Below, one piece after another: positions 1 through 6,731 of a stretch of 8,509 nucleotides of DNA (position 1 is the first letter of the stretch; every line of letters begins with the position of its first letter). The translations under genes were made by a program, and so were the position numbers. This DNA comes from an uncultured Actinomycetes bacterium (GTDB taxonomy: Bacteria; Actinomycetota; Thermoleophilia; Gaiellales; F1-60-MAGs149). The stretch covers positions 1 through 8,509 of the forward strand of contig CAINDT010000217.1 of the NCBI GenBank assembly GCA_903847495.1. The letters run 5' to 3'. Below the pieces are notes generated by a model that ran no database searches, was not told the origin of the DNA, and saw nothing but the letters and a program-made list of their open reading frames with translations.

Positions 1-1
1 C

Positions 2-697
2 CTGCAGCAGCGCATCCGCACGGAGACTGGTCTCGGTGCGTCGTTCGGTTGCGGCACCGGCAAGACGATCGCCAAGATCGCCTCCGATCAGGACAAGCCG
101 GTGGGCCTCGTCGTGGTGGCGGCCGGACGGGAGGAGGAGTTCCTCGCGCCGCTGCCATTGCGCGCGTTGCCGGGTATCGGACCGAAGGCCGACAAGCGCC
201 TGCAGGTGGCCGGGCTCGAGCGGATCGGCCAGCTCGCCGATCTCGACGACGAGCGTCTGCGCCTGATCCTGCCGGGCGTGATGGGGCGTGATCTGCGTGA
301 GCGCGCCCGTGGCATCGATCCGCGGCCCGTCGTCGTGGCTAGCGGACCGTCGGTGACGATCGGCAACGAGGAGACGTTCGACCGCGACATCAGCGACCCG
401 GCGATCCTCTCGGAGCACGCGGCGCGCATGGCGATCGGTGCGACCGAGCGGATGCTCGCCGAGGGGCTCGTGGCGCGCACCGTCACGGTCAAGCTGCGCT
501 ATCCCGACTTCCGCATCCTCTCGCGCGCCACGTCGGCCGGGCAGCCGACGGGCGATCCTGCGGAAATCACCCGCCTCGCCGAGCTGGCGTTGCAGCGGGC
601 CCTGCGCGACCGGCCGCCGCCGATCCGCCTGCTCGGTGTGAGCGTGTCCCGGCTCGTGGAGGGCGAGCAGTTGCACCTGCCGCTCGAGGACGAGTAG
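2..697 (+). CDS. dinB: DNA polymerase IV (Y-family, DinB), 3' part only
   Basis: Error-prone translesion DNA polymerase acting at stalled forks. The reading frame is open from base 2, so the start and the catalytic N-terminus lie outside the window; 231 residues remain. Residues 14-28 match the DinB palm/thumb signature position by position (S-F-G-x-G-x-x-K21-x-x-A-K25-I-A-S), followed by D-K-P-x-G. A thumb helix-hairpin-helix follows at about 55-70 (L-P-G-I-G-P-K-A-D), then a little-finger domain at about 105-220. The C-terminal QLHLPL (223-228) fits the beta-clamp-binding consensus, so the protein probably docks on the sliding clamp. It ends at TAG 695-697, just before a strong hairpin, and converges on the minus-strand gene 770-1183. 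The acidic catalytic residues cannot be checked here, so a catalytically dead relative such as ImuB is not formally excluded, but the preserved motif spacing and clamp motif favour DinB. Confidence 0.93.
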   Translation: MQQRIRTETGLGASFGCGTGKTIAKIASDQDKPVGLVVVAAGREEEFLAPLPLRALPGIGPKADKRLQVAGLERIGQLADLDDERLRLILPGVMGRDLRERARGIDPRPVVVASGPSVTIGNEETFDRDISDPAILSEHAARMAIGATERMLAEGLVARTVTVKLRYPDFRILSRATSAGQPTGDPAEITRLAELALQRALRDRPPPIRLLGVSVSRLVEGEQLHLPLEDE

Positions 698-709
698 GTC
701 CGGAAACGG

Positions 710-742
710 CGAGGGGCCCGGGATTATCTCCCGGACCCCTCG
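710..742. terminator. Shared hairpin between convergent genes
   Basis: The left arm 711-723 (GAGGGGCCCGGGA) pairs with 729-741 (TCCCGGACCCCTC) around the 5-nt loop TTATC, with one extra C-G closing pair (710/742). The single non-Watson-Crick position (717/735) is C-A in the plus-strand RNA but a G-U wobble in the minus-strand RNA. It lies 12 nt after the dinB stop and 28 nt after the end of the 770-1183 gene, so it can end transcription from both sides. There is no clear U-tract, which is common for high-GC actinobacterial terminators. Confidence 0.75.
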
Positions 743-769
743 GCCAGCCTCTGGAATTCCCGTTCGGGG

Positions 770-1183
770 TTACGCGGTGAGCGCGACCTCTTCGAGGTGC
801 GAGTGCGACGGGCAGTACTCGCGGCCCGGCAGCGGCGTGCGCTGGCACGGCTTGCCCTTGCGGGTCGTGGCGCGGCACGGAGCGACGACGCCCTCGCCAT
901 GGCGCTCGATCTCGTCGCGGATGAAGTCCTGCGCGAGGCCGATGTAGCGCTCGACCGTGTAGTACACACGGGCCTGCTCGGTGATCGGGAAGTAGTAACG
1001 GATCTCCTGGAAGAGGCTGCGGGCCGGCTTCGGGAAGTAGCGGGAGTCGCGGGCGAGGCGCTCGATCGTGCTCTCGCAGGCGGCGAGGATGCGGCGGCGC
1101 GCCTCCGGGACCGACACGGTGTCGGGGGAGGGGTCGACTGCGTCCTTGACCTCGATGAAGATCTGTCGGCTGAAGCGGTACAT
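770..1183 (-). CDS. Unknown protein with C-terminal CxxxC/H zinc-finger-like motif
   Basis: A 137-residue soluble protein that I do not recognise as a named gene. Residues 25-95 look helical and charged, with aromatic-rich stretches (Y-F-P-K-P-A-R and R-Y-Y-F-P). The C-terminus carries C103-R-A-T-T-R-K-G-K-P-C113 followed by Y-C124-P-S-H127. This Cys-x9-Cys-x10-Cys-x2-His pattern, with an 'ATT.KG..C' core, resembles the short zinc-binding segments of DUF5763-like proteins, so Zn binding and perhaps nucleic-acid contact are plausible but unproven. The start ATG at 1183 has only a weak GGAA upstream. The gene is monocistronic on minus, has its own candidate promoter about 110 nt upstream, and ends against the hairpin shared with dinB. 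No membrane segment or signal peptide is visible. Confidence 0.8.
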   Translation of the reverse strand: MYRFSRQIFIEVKDAVDPSPDTVSVPEARRRILAACESTIERLARDSRYFPKPARSLFQEIRYYFPITEQARVYYTVERYIGLAQDFIRDEIERHGEGVVAPCRATTRKGKPCQRTPLPGREYCPSHSHLEEVALTA

Positions 1184-1290
1184 GTGGATTCCAGAGGGGA
1201 GTGGATGGAGGCCGCACCAAGCCGAGCTCGGAGCGGATGGGGAACAAGCGGGGCGCTCCGCGGGGGGAACCTGCTAAGCGCGTAGAGCGC

Positions 1291-1319
1291 ACTGTACCGG
1301 TGATACGAGCGCAGCACAA
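1291..1319 (-). promoter_or_regulatory. Candidate promoter for the zinc-motif gene
   Basis: Read on minus, TTGTGC (1319-1314) and TACAGT (1296-1291) are separated by exactly 17 nt. The -10 keeps TA..(A).T; the -35 keeps only TTG. Transcription would start near 1284, giving a 5' leader of about 100 nt for the gene starting at 1183. A perfect inverted repeat covers the -35 (see the 1314-1329 entry). Confidence 0.4.
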
Positions 1320-1329
1320 GGGATTGTGC
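1314..1329. promoter_or_regulatory. Operator-like inverted repeat over the -35
   Basis: GCACAA, 4-nt spacer GGGA, then TTGTGC form a perfect 6+6 dyad. Its left half coincides with the -35 hexamer of the candidate minus promoter. A second CACAAG copy at 1337-1342 lies in direct orientation 22 bp from the one at 1315-1320. The geometry suits a dimeric transcription factor; the factor is unknown. Confidence 0.35.
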
Positions 1330-1398
1330 GAAACATCACAAGACCGGTGTGTCGCGGGCTACGGCAACAGCCGAGCACGCACACCGCATACCGCTGCG

Positions 1399-2157
1399 CT
1401 ACGGCTGGACCTCGCGGGCGTACGCATCGGCATAGCCCTGCCCCTGAATCGTGGCAGCGGCCGTCTCGGCCTCGGCCTGCGTGGCGTAGGGGCCGGAGAA
1501 CACCGCCCAGTAGCCGGGGTTGAGCGAGGGGAACAGCGACGAGTCGAGTACACCGACCATCGGCACGCCGGCCGCCGTCGCCTCATCGGCGACCACCTGC
1601 GCATCGGTCTCTTGGAACGTGGCTTGGCTCTTCGAGGCGAGGATCACCGCCCACCCGGTCTGGCCGGCGGGCCACCCGCCGGCGCTCGAGCCGGTGTCGG
1701 TCATGCCGGTGTCGGTCATCGTCGTGTCGGTGAAGCCGGTGTCGGTGCCCGTGATGGTGGTGTCGGTGAAGCCGGTGTCCGTGAAGCCGGTCTCGGTCGC
1801 CGCGGTATCGGTCGGTGCGGTCGTCGGTGCGGTGATGGCGGTATCCGTCGTGTCCTCGCCGGCGCTCGGCTCGCGCAGTGCGACCCAGGCCAGGCCAACG
1901 CCAACCACGATCAACACGATGGCGGCGATGGCGAGCAGCGTCGTCGAGCGATTCGAGAGCGCGGAGCCGCCACCGGGCGGCGGTGGGATCTCGTCCACGA
2001 GCAGCCGCTCGCCGCACTCCAGGCAGTAGCGCTGGTCGGTGCGGACCGGCGAGAGACAGGCCGGGCAGCGCGCGACATCTGCACCCGGCAGCGGCGCCTC
2101 GAACACGGGCTCGTTCACCACTGGCATATCCACGGTGGGCTGCTCCGGCTCGCTCAT
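1399..2157 (-). CDS. Zinc ribbon, transmembrane, SPOR-like domain protein
   Basis: A 252-residue membrane protein. Its N-terminal cytoplasmic zinc ribbon has C31-P-A-C34 and C45-L-E-C48. One transmembrane helix spans about 72-93 (T-L-L-A-I-A-A-I-V-L-I-V-V). A Thr/Asp/Gly linker follows at about 100-157, made of five-residue repeats. The C-terminal domain (about 166-252) has the W-A-V-I-L-A-S-K-S opening, S-L-N-P-G-Y-W-A-V-F-S-G-P-Y core and final A-Y-A-R-E-V of SPOR-like domains, which in known families bind denuded peptidoglycan. A cell-wall-facing role is therefore likely. I chose ATG 2157 rather than the longer frame from 2226 because it overlaps the upstream stop as ATGA (2157-2154), implying translational coupling. 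What the zinc ribbon senses or binds is unknown. Confidence 0.85.
   Translation of the reverse strand: MSEPEQPTVDMPVVNEPVFEAPLPGADVARCPACLSPVRTDQRYCLECGERLLVDEIPPPPGGGSALSNRSTTLLAIAAIVLIVVGVGLAWVALREPSAGEDTTDTAITAPTTAPTDTAATETGFTDTGFTDTTITGTDTGFTDTTMTDTGMTDTGSSAGGWPAGQTGWAVILASKSQATFQETDAQVVADEATAAGVPMVGVLDSSLFPSLNPGYWAVFSGPYATQAEAETAAATIQGQGYADAYAREVQP
1694..1819. repeat. Degenerate 15-bp tandem repeats encoding the TDT linker
   Basis: About eight units of consensus GTGTCGGTSAWGCCG (plus-strand reading) run head to tail, at 1694, 1709, 1724, 1739 (a 21-nt variant), 1760, 1775, 1790 and 1805. On the coding minus strand each unit encodes five residues of the form G-F-T-D-T or a near variant. 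The array lies wholly within the linker between the membrane helix and the SPOR-like domain. Near-identical units at 1724, 1760 and 1775 suggest expansion by slippage or unequal recombination. Confidence 0.85.
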
Positions 2158-2627
2158 GCCGTCGGCGTCCCGCAGTAGGCGCAGAAGTTCGCGTCGGCCG
2201 GGATCGCGGCGGTGCACGTGCCGCACTTCTTCGCCGTCATCGCCACGGTGCCGGCCGGTAGCGACTGGCGTGCGCTCGCGGCATGCAGCGTCAGCTGGCC
2301 ATCGATCTCCTTCGCCCGCTGTTCCACGGCAACGGCCTCGGCAGCCCGCAGGCGCAGCAGGTGGAAGTTGAACTGGTCGCGGCGCGCCATCTCGATCAGC
2401 AGGCCGCCAAGATCGCCGCGCAGCTCCTGATAGCGGCGCGCGAGCCCCGCGCGCTCCTTGCGCATGTCGCCGATCGCCTTGCGCGCCTCGGCAGGCGCGC
2501 TCGTCGGCTGCGCAATCGCATTGCCCGAGGCATCACGAACCTCGCTGGCCGTCACGGTGACGACAACGTCACCCGACGGGCCGGGGCCCTGCGCGGACAG
2601 GCGGGCGCGGTCGGAAAAGCCTCCCAT
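2154..2627 (-). CDS. Coiled-coil protein with C-terminal zinc ribbon
   Basis: A 157-residue soluble protein. Residues 1-45 are low-complexity and polar. Residues about 46-115 form a charged helical or coiled-coil region (R-K-E-R-A-G-L-A-R-R-Y-Q-E-L, then L-G-G-L-L-I-E-M-A-R-R-D-Q-F). A C-terminal zinc ribbon has C135-G-T-C138 and C149-A-Y-C152-G. The layout recalls hypothetical proteins I associate with Thermoleophilia, where a 'GDLGGL..EMA.RD.F' segment precedes a zinc ribbon; that resemblance is from memory. Its stop TGA (2156-2154) overlaps the ATG of the SPOR-like gene by ATGA, so the two are probably co-translated and may form one complex. There is no Shine-Dalgarno site before ATG 2627, but a good -10 lies very close. 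A later start is possible because the first 45 residues are not diagnostic. Confidence 0.82.
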   Translation of the reverse strand: MGGFSDRARLSAQGPGPSGDVVVTVTASEVRDASGNAIAQPTSAPAEARKAIGDMRKERAGLARRYQELRGDLGGLLIEMARRDQFNFHLLRLRAAEAVAVEQRAKEIDGQLTLHAASARQSLPAGTVAMTAKKCGTCTAAIPADANFCAYCGTPTA

Positions 2628-2636
2628 TACGGGCGG

Positions 2637-2642
2637 AGTATA
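2637..2642 (-). promoter_or_regulatory. -10 element for the zinc-ribbon operon, near-leaderless
   Basis: TATACT on minus (plus AGTATA) lies 9 nt before ATG 2627. With usual spacing the transcript would start at about 2630, leaving a leader of only about 3 nt. This agrees with the absence of a Shine-Dalgarno site. No convincing -35 is visible 17 nt upstream. Confidence 0.4.
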
Positions 2643-2747
2643 CGGGGCGTGGGCCGGAGACCCTGTTCCACGTTGGATAACAGCGGTGCATCACGGACGG
2701 CAGCACGTGATTGCCGAGTGCGGCACGATTCACCTGTCAACGGGATC

Positions 2748-2752
2748 GGAGG
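2748..2752 (+). promoter_or_regulatory. Ribosome binding site that fixes the GTG start
   Basis: GGAGG lies 4 nt before GTG 2757. It is the only good Shine-Dalgarno match in the divergent intergenic region 2628-2756 and supports the short start. I see no convincing -10/-35 pair for this gene in that region; GATAAC at 2676-2681 is the best -10-like hexamer but lacks a -35. Confidence 0.6.
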
Positions 2753-2756
2753 CGTC

Positions 2757-3611
2757 GTGGCGCAGGCAGTCGGAGTGATCGGACTCGGAACGATGGGAGC
2801 GGGGATCGTCGAGGTCTGCCTCGCCGCCGGCCATGAGGTGATCGCGTACGACGGCTACCCCGAGGCGCGCGAGAAGGGCCTCGAGCGCGTCCGCAAGGGC
2901 TTCGCCCGGCGCGTCGAGAAGGGCACGATGGAGCAGGCCGACGCCGACGCCGCCCTCGCGCGCCTGAGTGGTGCCGAGGCGATCGCCGACCTGCGCGACG
3001 TGGACATCGTGATCGAGGCGATCGCGGAGATCCCGGAGGTCAAGCACGACCTGTTCCGCGAGCTCGGCGCCACGCTGCAGCCCGACGCGATCCTCGCCAC
3101 CAATACGTCTGCGATCTCCGTCACCGGCATCGCCGAGGCCAGCGGCCGGCCCGAGCGCGTCGTCGGCCTCCACTTCTTCAACCCGGCACCCGTGATGAAG
3201 CTCGTCGAGGTGGTGCGCACCGCGCTTGTGGATCCCCAGGTGTACGCCGATGCCATCGAGTTCGCCGAGGGACTCGACAAGGAGGCCGTGCCGTGTCCCG
3301 ACACGCCGGGCTTCCTCGTCAATCGCGTGCTCGTGCCGATGCTGAACGACGCCGTGCGCACGCTGGCCGAGACGGGTGCCGATCCGATCGACCTCGACCG
3401 CGCGCTGAAGGCCGGCGCGGGCTGGCCGATGGGACCGCTCGCGCTGATCGACCTGATCGGCCTCGACGTCCAGCTGCACGCCTGCGAGGCGATCGCGGAG
3501 GGGCTCGGCGACCCGCACTTCGCCCCGCACCCGCTGCTCGCCCAGATGGTCGAGGAGGGCCGGCTCGGCCGCAAGACCGGCGAGGGCTTTCACACATACG
3601 AGGCCCGCTAG
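2757..3611 (+). CDS. 3-hydroxyacyl-CoA (3-hydroxybutyryl-CoA) dehydrogenase
   Basis: NAD-dependent oxidation of L-3-hydroxyacyl-CoA to 3-ketoacyl-CoA, or the reverse, in beta-oxidation or butyrate/PHB-type metabolism; cytosolic. The 284-residue length is typical of single-function Hbd/PaaH proteins. The N-terminal Rossmann fold has V-I-G9-L-G11-T-M-G14. Catalytic residues lie at S118 (T-N-T-S), H139 (H-F-F-N-P), E151 (K-L-V-E) and N189 (V-N-R). Their spacings of 21, 12 and 38 match those I recall for the human enzyme (Ser137, His158, Glu170, Asn208). The C-terminal dimerisation domain runs from about 185 and ends G-R-K-T-G-E-G-F. GTG 2757 is chosen because GGAGG (2748-2752) sits just upstream and the Rossmann strand starts at once; the longer open frame to 2283 is antisense to the zinc-ribbon gene. 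Acyl chain-length preference cannot be read from sequence. Confidence 0.95.
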   Translation: MAQAVGVIGLGTMGAGIVEVCLAAGHEVIAYDGYPEAREKGLERVRKGFARRVEKGTMEQADADAALARLSGAEAIADLRDVDIVIEAIAEIPEVKHDLFRELGATLQPDAILATNTSAISVTGIAEASGRPERVVGLHFFNPAPVMKLVEVVRTALVDPQVYADAIEFAEGLDKEAVPCPDTPGFLVNRVLVPMLNDAVRTLAETGADPIDLDRALKAGAGWPMGPLALIDLIGLDVQLHACEAIAEGLGDPHFAPHPLLAQMVEEGRLGRKTGEGFHTYEAR

Positions 3612-3634
3612 GCGCATCGGGTCGCGGCTGCGCC
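3611..3634 (+). terminator. Weak hairpin after the dehydrogenase gene
   Basis: GGCGCA (3611-3616) pairs with TGCGCC (3629-3634) around a 12-nt loop and overlaps the last base of the stop codon. The stem is only 6 bp and there is no U-tract, so it may only partly stop transcription into the downstream gene. Confidence 0.3.
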
Positions 3635-3653
3635 ACCCGGAGGGCGTTTCCGG

Positions 3654-3669
3654 ACGCATAATGCGTACG
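3654..3669 (+). promoter_or_regulatory. Candidate leaderless promoter with overlapping dyad
   Basis: CATAAT (3657-3662) is a good -10 and stands exactly 6 nt before GTG 3669, so transcription would begin at the start codon itself. The -10 lies inside the perfect dyad ACGCAT-A-ATGCGT (3654-3666), which could be an operator. A GGAGGG at 3639-3644 is 25 nt from the start, too far to serve as its ribosome binding site. The -35 region (near CACCCG) is poor. Confidence 0.4.
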
Positions 3670-4142
3670 TGCGTCGTCTGCCTCTCGCCCTTGTTACCGC
3701 CCTCACGCTGATCGTCGTGCCCGTCGCGGGTGCGCGGTCGTTCGAGGCCGCGACCGCCGCGGGCGAGCTCGTGTACCGGTCGTCGATGGGCGGCGAGTCC
3801 ACCATCTCGATCGCCTACGTCGGCCCGCGGACGGTGATCATCGGGCCCCGGTCGCTGAAGGGCATCGCCTGCGCCGATGGTGCCGACCTCAAGTCGTGTG
3901 TCACGCTCAAGCGCGCCAAGAAGACCGTCACCTGGACCGTGCTCAAGCCCGTCAAGCTGATGCACCACCAGACGGGTGACTACACGATCACCCTCCGCCG
4001 CGCCGCCGAGCTGCGCGACGTGTTCATCAGCGGCTGCGGCCAGGTGCGCGCCACGGGCAGCGGCACGTACAGCGCCGACGGAGCCGACGCGGTCTCGTAC
4101 ACTCCGGCGGATACCCCGGTCGTCATCGACCTCAAGCCGTAA
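3669..4142 (+). CDS. Small secreted protein of unknown function
   Basis: A 157-residue protein with a clear Sec signal peptide: two arginines at 2-3, a hydrophobic core at about 5-20 and an A20-G-A22 signal-peptidase I site before R23. The mature part (about 135 residues) is rich in short beta-prone stretches (T-I-S-I-A-Y-V, V-T-W-T-V-L, Y-T-I-T-L-R) and has three cysteines (C68, C77, C123), so one disulfide is possible. No family is recognised. It appears to start at GTG 3669 on a leaderless message and stops 9 nt before the response regulator gene, so co-transcription with the two-component pair is likely. In that context it might feed or modulate the kinase's extracytoplasmic sensor, which is inference from position only. 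Confidence 0.8.
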   Translation: MRRLPLALVTALTLIVVPVAGARSFEAATAAGELVYRSSMGGESTISIAYVGPRTVIIGPRSLKGIACADGADLKSCVTLKRAKKTVTWTVLKPVKLMHHQTGDYTITLRRAAELRDVFISGCGQVRATGSGTYSADGADAVSYTPADTPVVIDLKP

Positions 4143-4151
4143 GGCGGGCAC

Positions 4152-4821
<670 letters not shown>

Positions 4822-4838
<17 letters not shown>

Positions 4839-6306
4839 CCTGCGCGCCCGGCTGCTGATCATCGGCGTCGTGCCCGTGGTGGTGGCGCTGCTTGTGACCG
4901 CCGCGCTGACCGTGCGCTCGGTCGGCACGTACTCCGATCGGCAGCAGAACGAGCGGCGCGCGCAGCAGGTGCGGGAGATGAAGCGCGCGGCCACGGGCCT
5001 GTCGCGGATCTACACCCGCGTCGTCTTCGACGCGACGCTCGGCAAGCGCAACGAGATGCTCTCGGCGCAGGACGTCAACGTCACGATTGGCGGACGCGCC
5101 TTCTACGTCTCGCTCGCGCCGCTGCCGGTCGAGGCCGACGCCCTCGGGCTGGAGCAGCTCGCCGGCGTATCCGCGGACAAGCCCCGCGAACAGTTCGCAG
5201 CGGTGGTGTCGGTGATCGATCGAGGCGGAGCCGTCGAGCTGCCGCGGGACCTCGTGCCGGCGGAGCTCGGCGACGACGTGGTGGTCGCGCGTGGCGTGTT
5301 TCCGACGTCCACCGGCGATCCGAACGACGGCGCACCGGTCGGCATGGTCGTGATCGCACGACCTCTGGTCGAGGTGCCGTCGCCTGCCGGTGCCCTGCGG
5401 CGCGCGCTCGTGCCCGCGTTCGCAATCGGGCTGGCGGTGGCGATCCTGCTCGCGCTCATCCTCGGCCTGCGCCTGGTGCGCCCGCTCAAGCGTCTCGCAC
5501 TGGCTGCGCGTGCCGTAGCGCGCGACGACGAGCGGGTGCCGCTCGACATCACGCGGGCCGACGAGATCGGCATGGTCAACCGCGCCTTCGAGGACATGAC
5601 CGTGCGGCTCGCCGAGGCACGCGACACGGAGCGCCAGTTCCTGATGCGCGTGTCGCACGAGCTGCGCACGCCGCTAACCGCGATCCGCGGTCAGGTGGAC
5701 GCGCTCGTCGACGGCATCTTCGAGGACGAGGCCGAGCAGCAGCTGGCCTACGCCGCGATCACCGCAGAGTCGCAGCGTCTCAACCGACTCGTCAGCGATC
5801 TGCTCGACCTGGCGCGACTGCAGGCCAAGCGCTTCGGCCTCGAGGCCGACGAGGTCGATCTCAACATCCTGCTCGACCAGGTCGTCACGGGTCAGGGCGC
5901 AGAGGCGCGGGAGCGGGACATTGAGATCACGCTGCAATCCGGCACGCTGCCCGTGATCATCGGCGACGGAGACCGCATCCTGCAGATCGTCGGCAATCTC
6001 GTCCGCAATGCCGTGCGGTGGACGCCCGACGAGGGCACGGTGATCGTCAGCGCACTGGCCGAGGCCGGGCGCGTGTGGATCACCGTGGACGACTCGGGTC
6101 CGGGCATCGCACCCGAGAAGCGCGTGGACATCTTCCGTGCCTTCTACACGGAGGACGGCACGGGCACGGGTCTCGGTCTGGCGATCGCGCGCGAGCTCGC
6201 GCTCGCGATGGGCGGCACCGTCACCGTGGCTGATGCGCCGCAGGGCGGCGCGCGCTTCGTGGTCGAGCTGCCGTGCGTGACGGCGCCGACGCCCGCCGCC
6301 GTGTAG
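4822..6306 (+). CDS. Membrane sensor histidine kinase
   Basis: A 494-residue partner of the upstream regulator. TM1 spans about 11-33. An extracytoplasmic sensor of about 160 residues follows (34-195, no named fold recognised). TM2 spans about 196-218 and HAMP about 218-270 (R-P-L-K-R-L, D-E-I-G-M-V-N-R-A-F). The HisKA domain has phospho-accepting H279 in F-L-M-R-V-S-H-E-L-R-T-P-L. The HATPase domain carries the N box (N392-L-V-R-N396), G1 box (D424-S-G-P-G), F box (F438-R-A-F441) and G2 box (G446-T-G-T-G-L-G452). All catalytic boxes are intact. ATG 4822 lies inside the regulator's last codons, with GGGG 3 nt upstream. The sensor's signal cannot be deduced. The gene ends at TAG 6306, followed directly by a GC palindrome. 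Confidence 0.95.
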
Positions 6307-6309
6307 CGC

Positions 6310-6325
6310 CGCGCGCATGCGCGCG
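6310..6325. terminator. 16-bp perfect palindrome after the kinase gene
   Basis: CGCGCGCATGCGCGCG starts 4 nt after the kinase stop. As RNA it can fold only into a 6-bp stem with a CATG loop, and it lacks a U-tract, so it is a modest terminator candidate for the 3669-6306 operon. It could equally be a protein-binding palindrome. Confidence 0.35.
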
Positions 6326-6435
6326 CTCTCCGCGGGATTCGGCGCGAACGACGTGCGACCGCACGCTGCGACAGCGACGACCCGGTCGTTCCGCAGCGCG
6401 GACCTTGCGCACGGCGTGTCCGCACCGTTGGCACG

Positions 6436-6470
6436 GTGGGTCGCGGCGGCCGGTGGTCGCTGCGACCCAC
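6436..6470 (+). promoter_or_regulatory. Strong 5'-leader hairpin before the pilin RBS
   Basis: The arms 6436-6450 and 6456-6470 form a 15-bp stem around loop CGGTG. The outer 9 bp are perfect (GTGGGTCGC with GCGACCCAC), and the inner six include two G-U wobbles that pair only in plus-strand RNA. The stem ends 2 nt before the GAGG ribosome binding site (6473-6476). It probably stabilises the 5' end of the pilin message or tunes its translation. The rest of 6326-6435 shows no convincing promoter. Confidence 0.6.
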
Positions 6471-6482
6471 GTGAGGTGGAAG

Positions 6483-6692
6483 ATGAACTCGTTCTGGGAG
6501 GCGCTCTGCGCATTCGGGCATCGGCTGACGGACCGGCGCGGGCAGGGCACGGTCGAGTACCTCGGCCTGGTGCTGGCGGTCGGCGCGCTGCTGCTCGCCG
6601 TGTCCGTGCAGGTCAAGGGTGGTGGTGCCGGTATCGGCGGCCAGATCTCGAAGTCGATGGAGAAGGCGATCTCCTCCGTCGCAAAGCCGTAG
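6483..6692 (+). CDS. Flp/Tad-type (type IVb) prepilin
   Basis: A 69-residue candidate structural pilin of a Tad/Flp pilus. The 20-residue hydrophilic leader ends R-R-G20, with predicted prepilin-peptidase cleavage before Q21. The mature protein begins Q-G-T-V-E-Y, giving Glu at +5 and Tyr at +6 as in Flp pilins. A hydrophobic helix follows at about 27-43 (L-G-L-V-L-A-V-G-A-L-L-L-A-V), then a short Gly- and Lys-containing tail. The predicted mature length of 49 residues is close to typical Flp subunits. ATG 6483 is supported by GAGG at 6473-6476 with a 6-nt spacer; the longer open frame from 6273 runs through the kinase 3' end and the hairpin. It is alone on plus, facing two minus-strand pilin-like genes. 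The peptidase, ATPase and secretin genes are not in the window, so the assignment rests on the signal and size. Confidence 0.88.
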   Translation: MNSFWEALCAFGHRLTDRRGQGTVEYLGLVLAVGALLLAVSVQVKGGGAGIGGQISKSMEKAISSVAKP

Positions 6693-6698
6693 GCGATT

Positions 6699-6731
6699 GC
6701 TCCCGGCCGGTGTCAGCGCCCGGCCGGGAGC
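6699..6731. terminator. 12-bp perfect hairpin between convergent pilin genes
   Basis: GCTCCCGGCCGG (6699-6710) and CCGGCCGGGAGC (6720-6731) pair perfectly around a 9-nt loop. The hairpin begins 6 nt after the pilin stop, and its right arm lies within the last codons of the minus-strand gene ending at 6713, so it can terminate both transcripts. There is no U-tract on either strand. Confidence 0.75.

Noticed and set aside
1201..2178. 325-codon open frame on plus
   Set aside because: Antisense to the zinc ribbon/SPOR-like gene. The Gly/Val/Arg repeats come from the 15-bp array read on the wrong strand.
2158..2226. N-terminal extension of the SPOR-like protein to ATG 2226
   Set aside because: Lies inside the upstream zinc-ribbon coding sequence. 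The ATGA overlap at 2154-2157 gives a better start.
6428..6444. Sigma-54-like promoter (TTGGCACG ... GTCGC) before the pilin
   Set aside because: The -24 box is perfect, but the -12 GC is displaced by one base, the site lies within the leader hairpin, and actinobacteria generally lack sigma-54.
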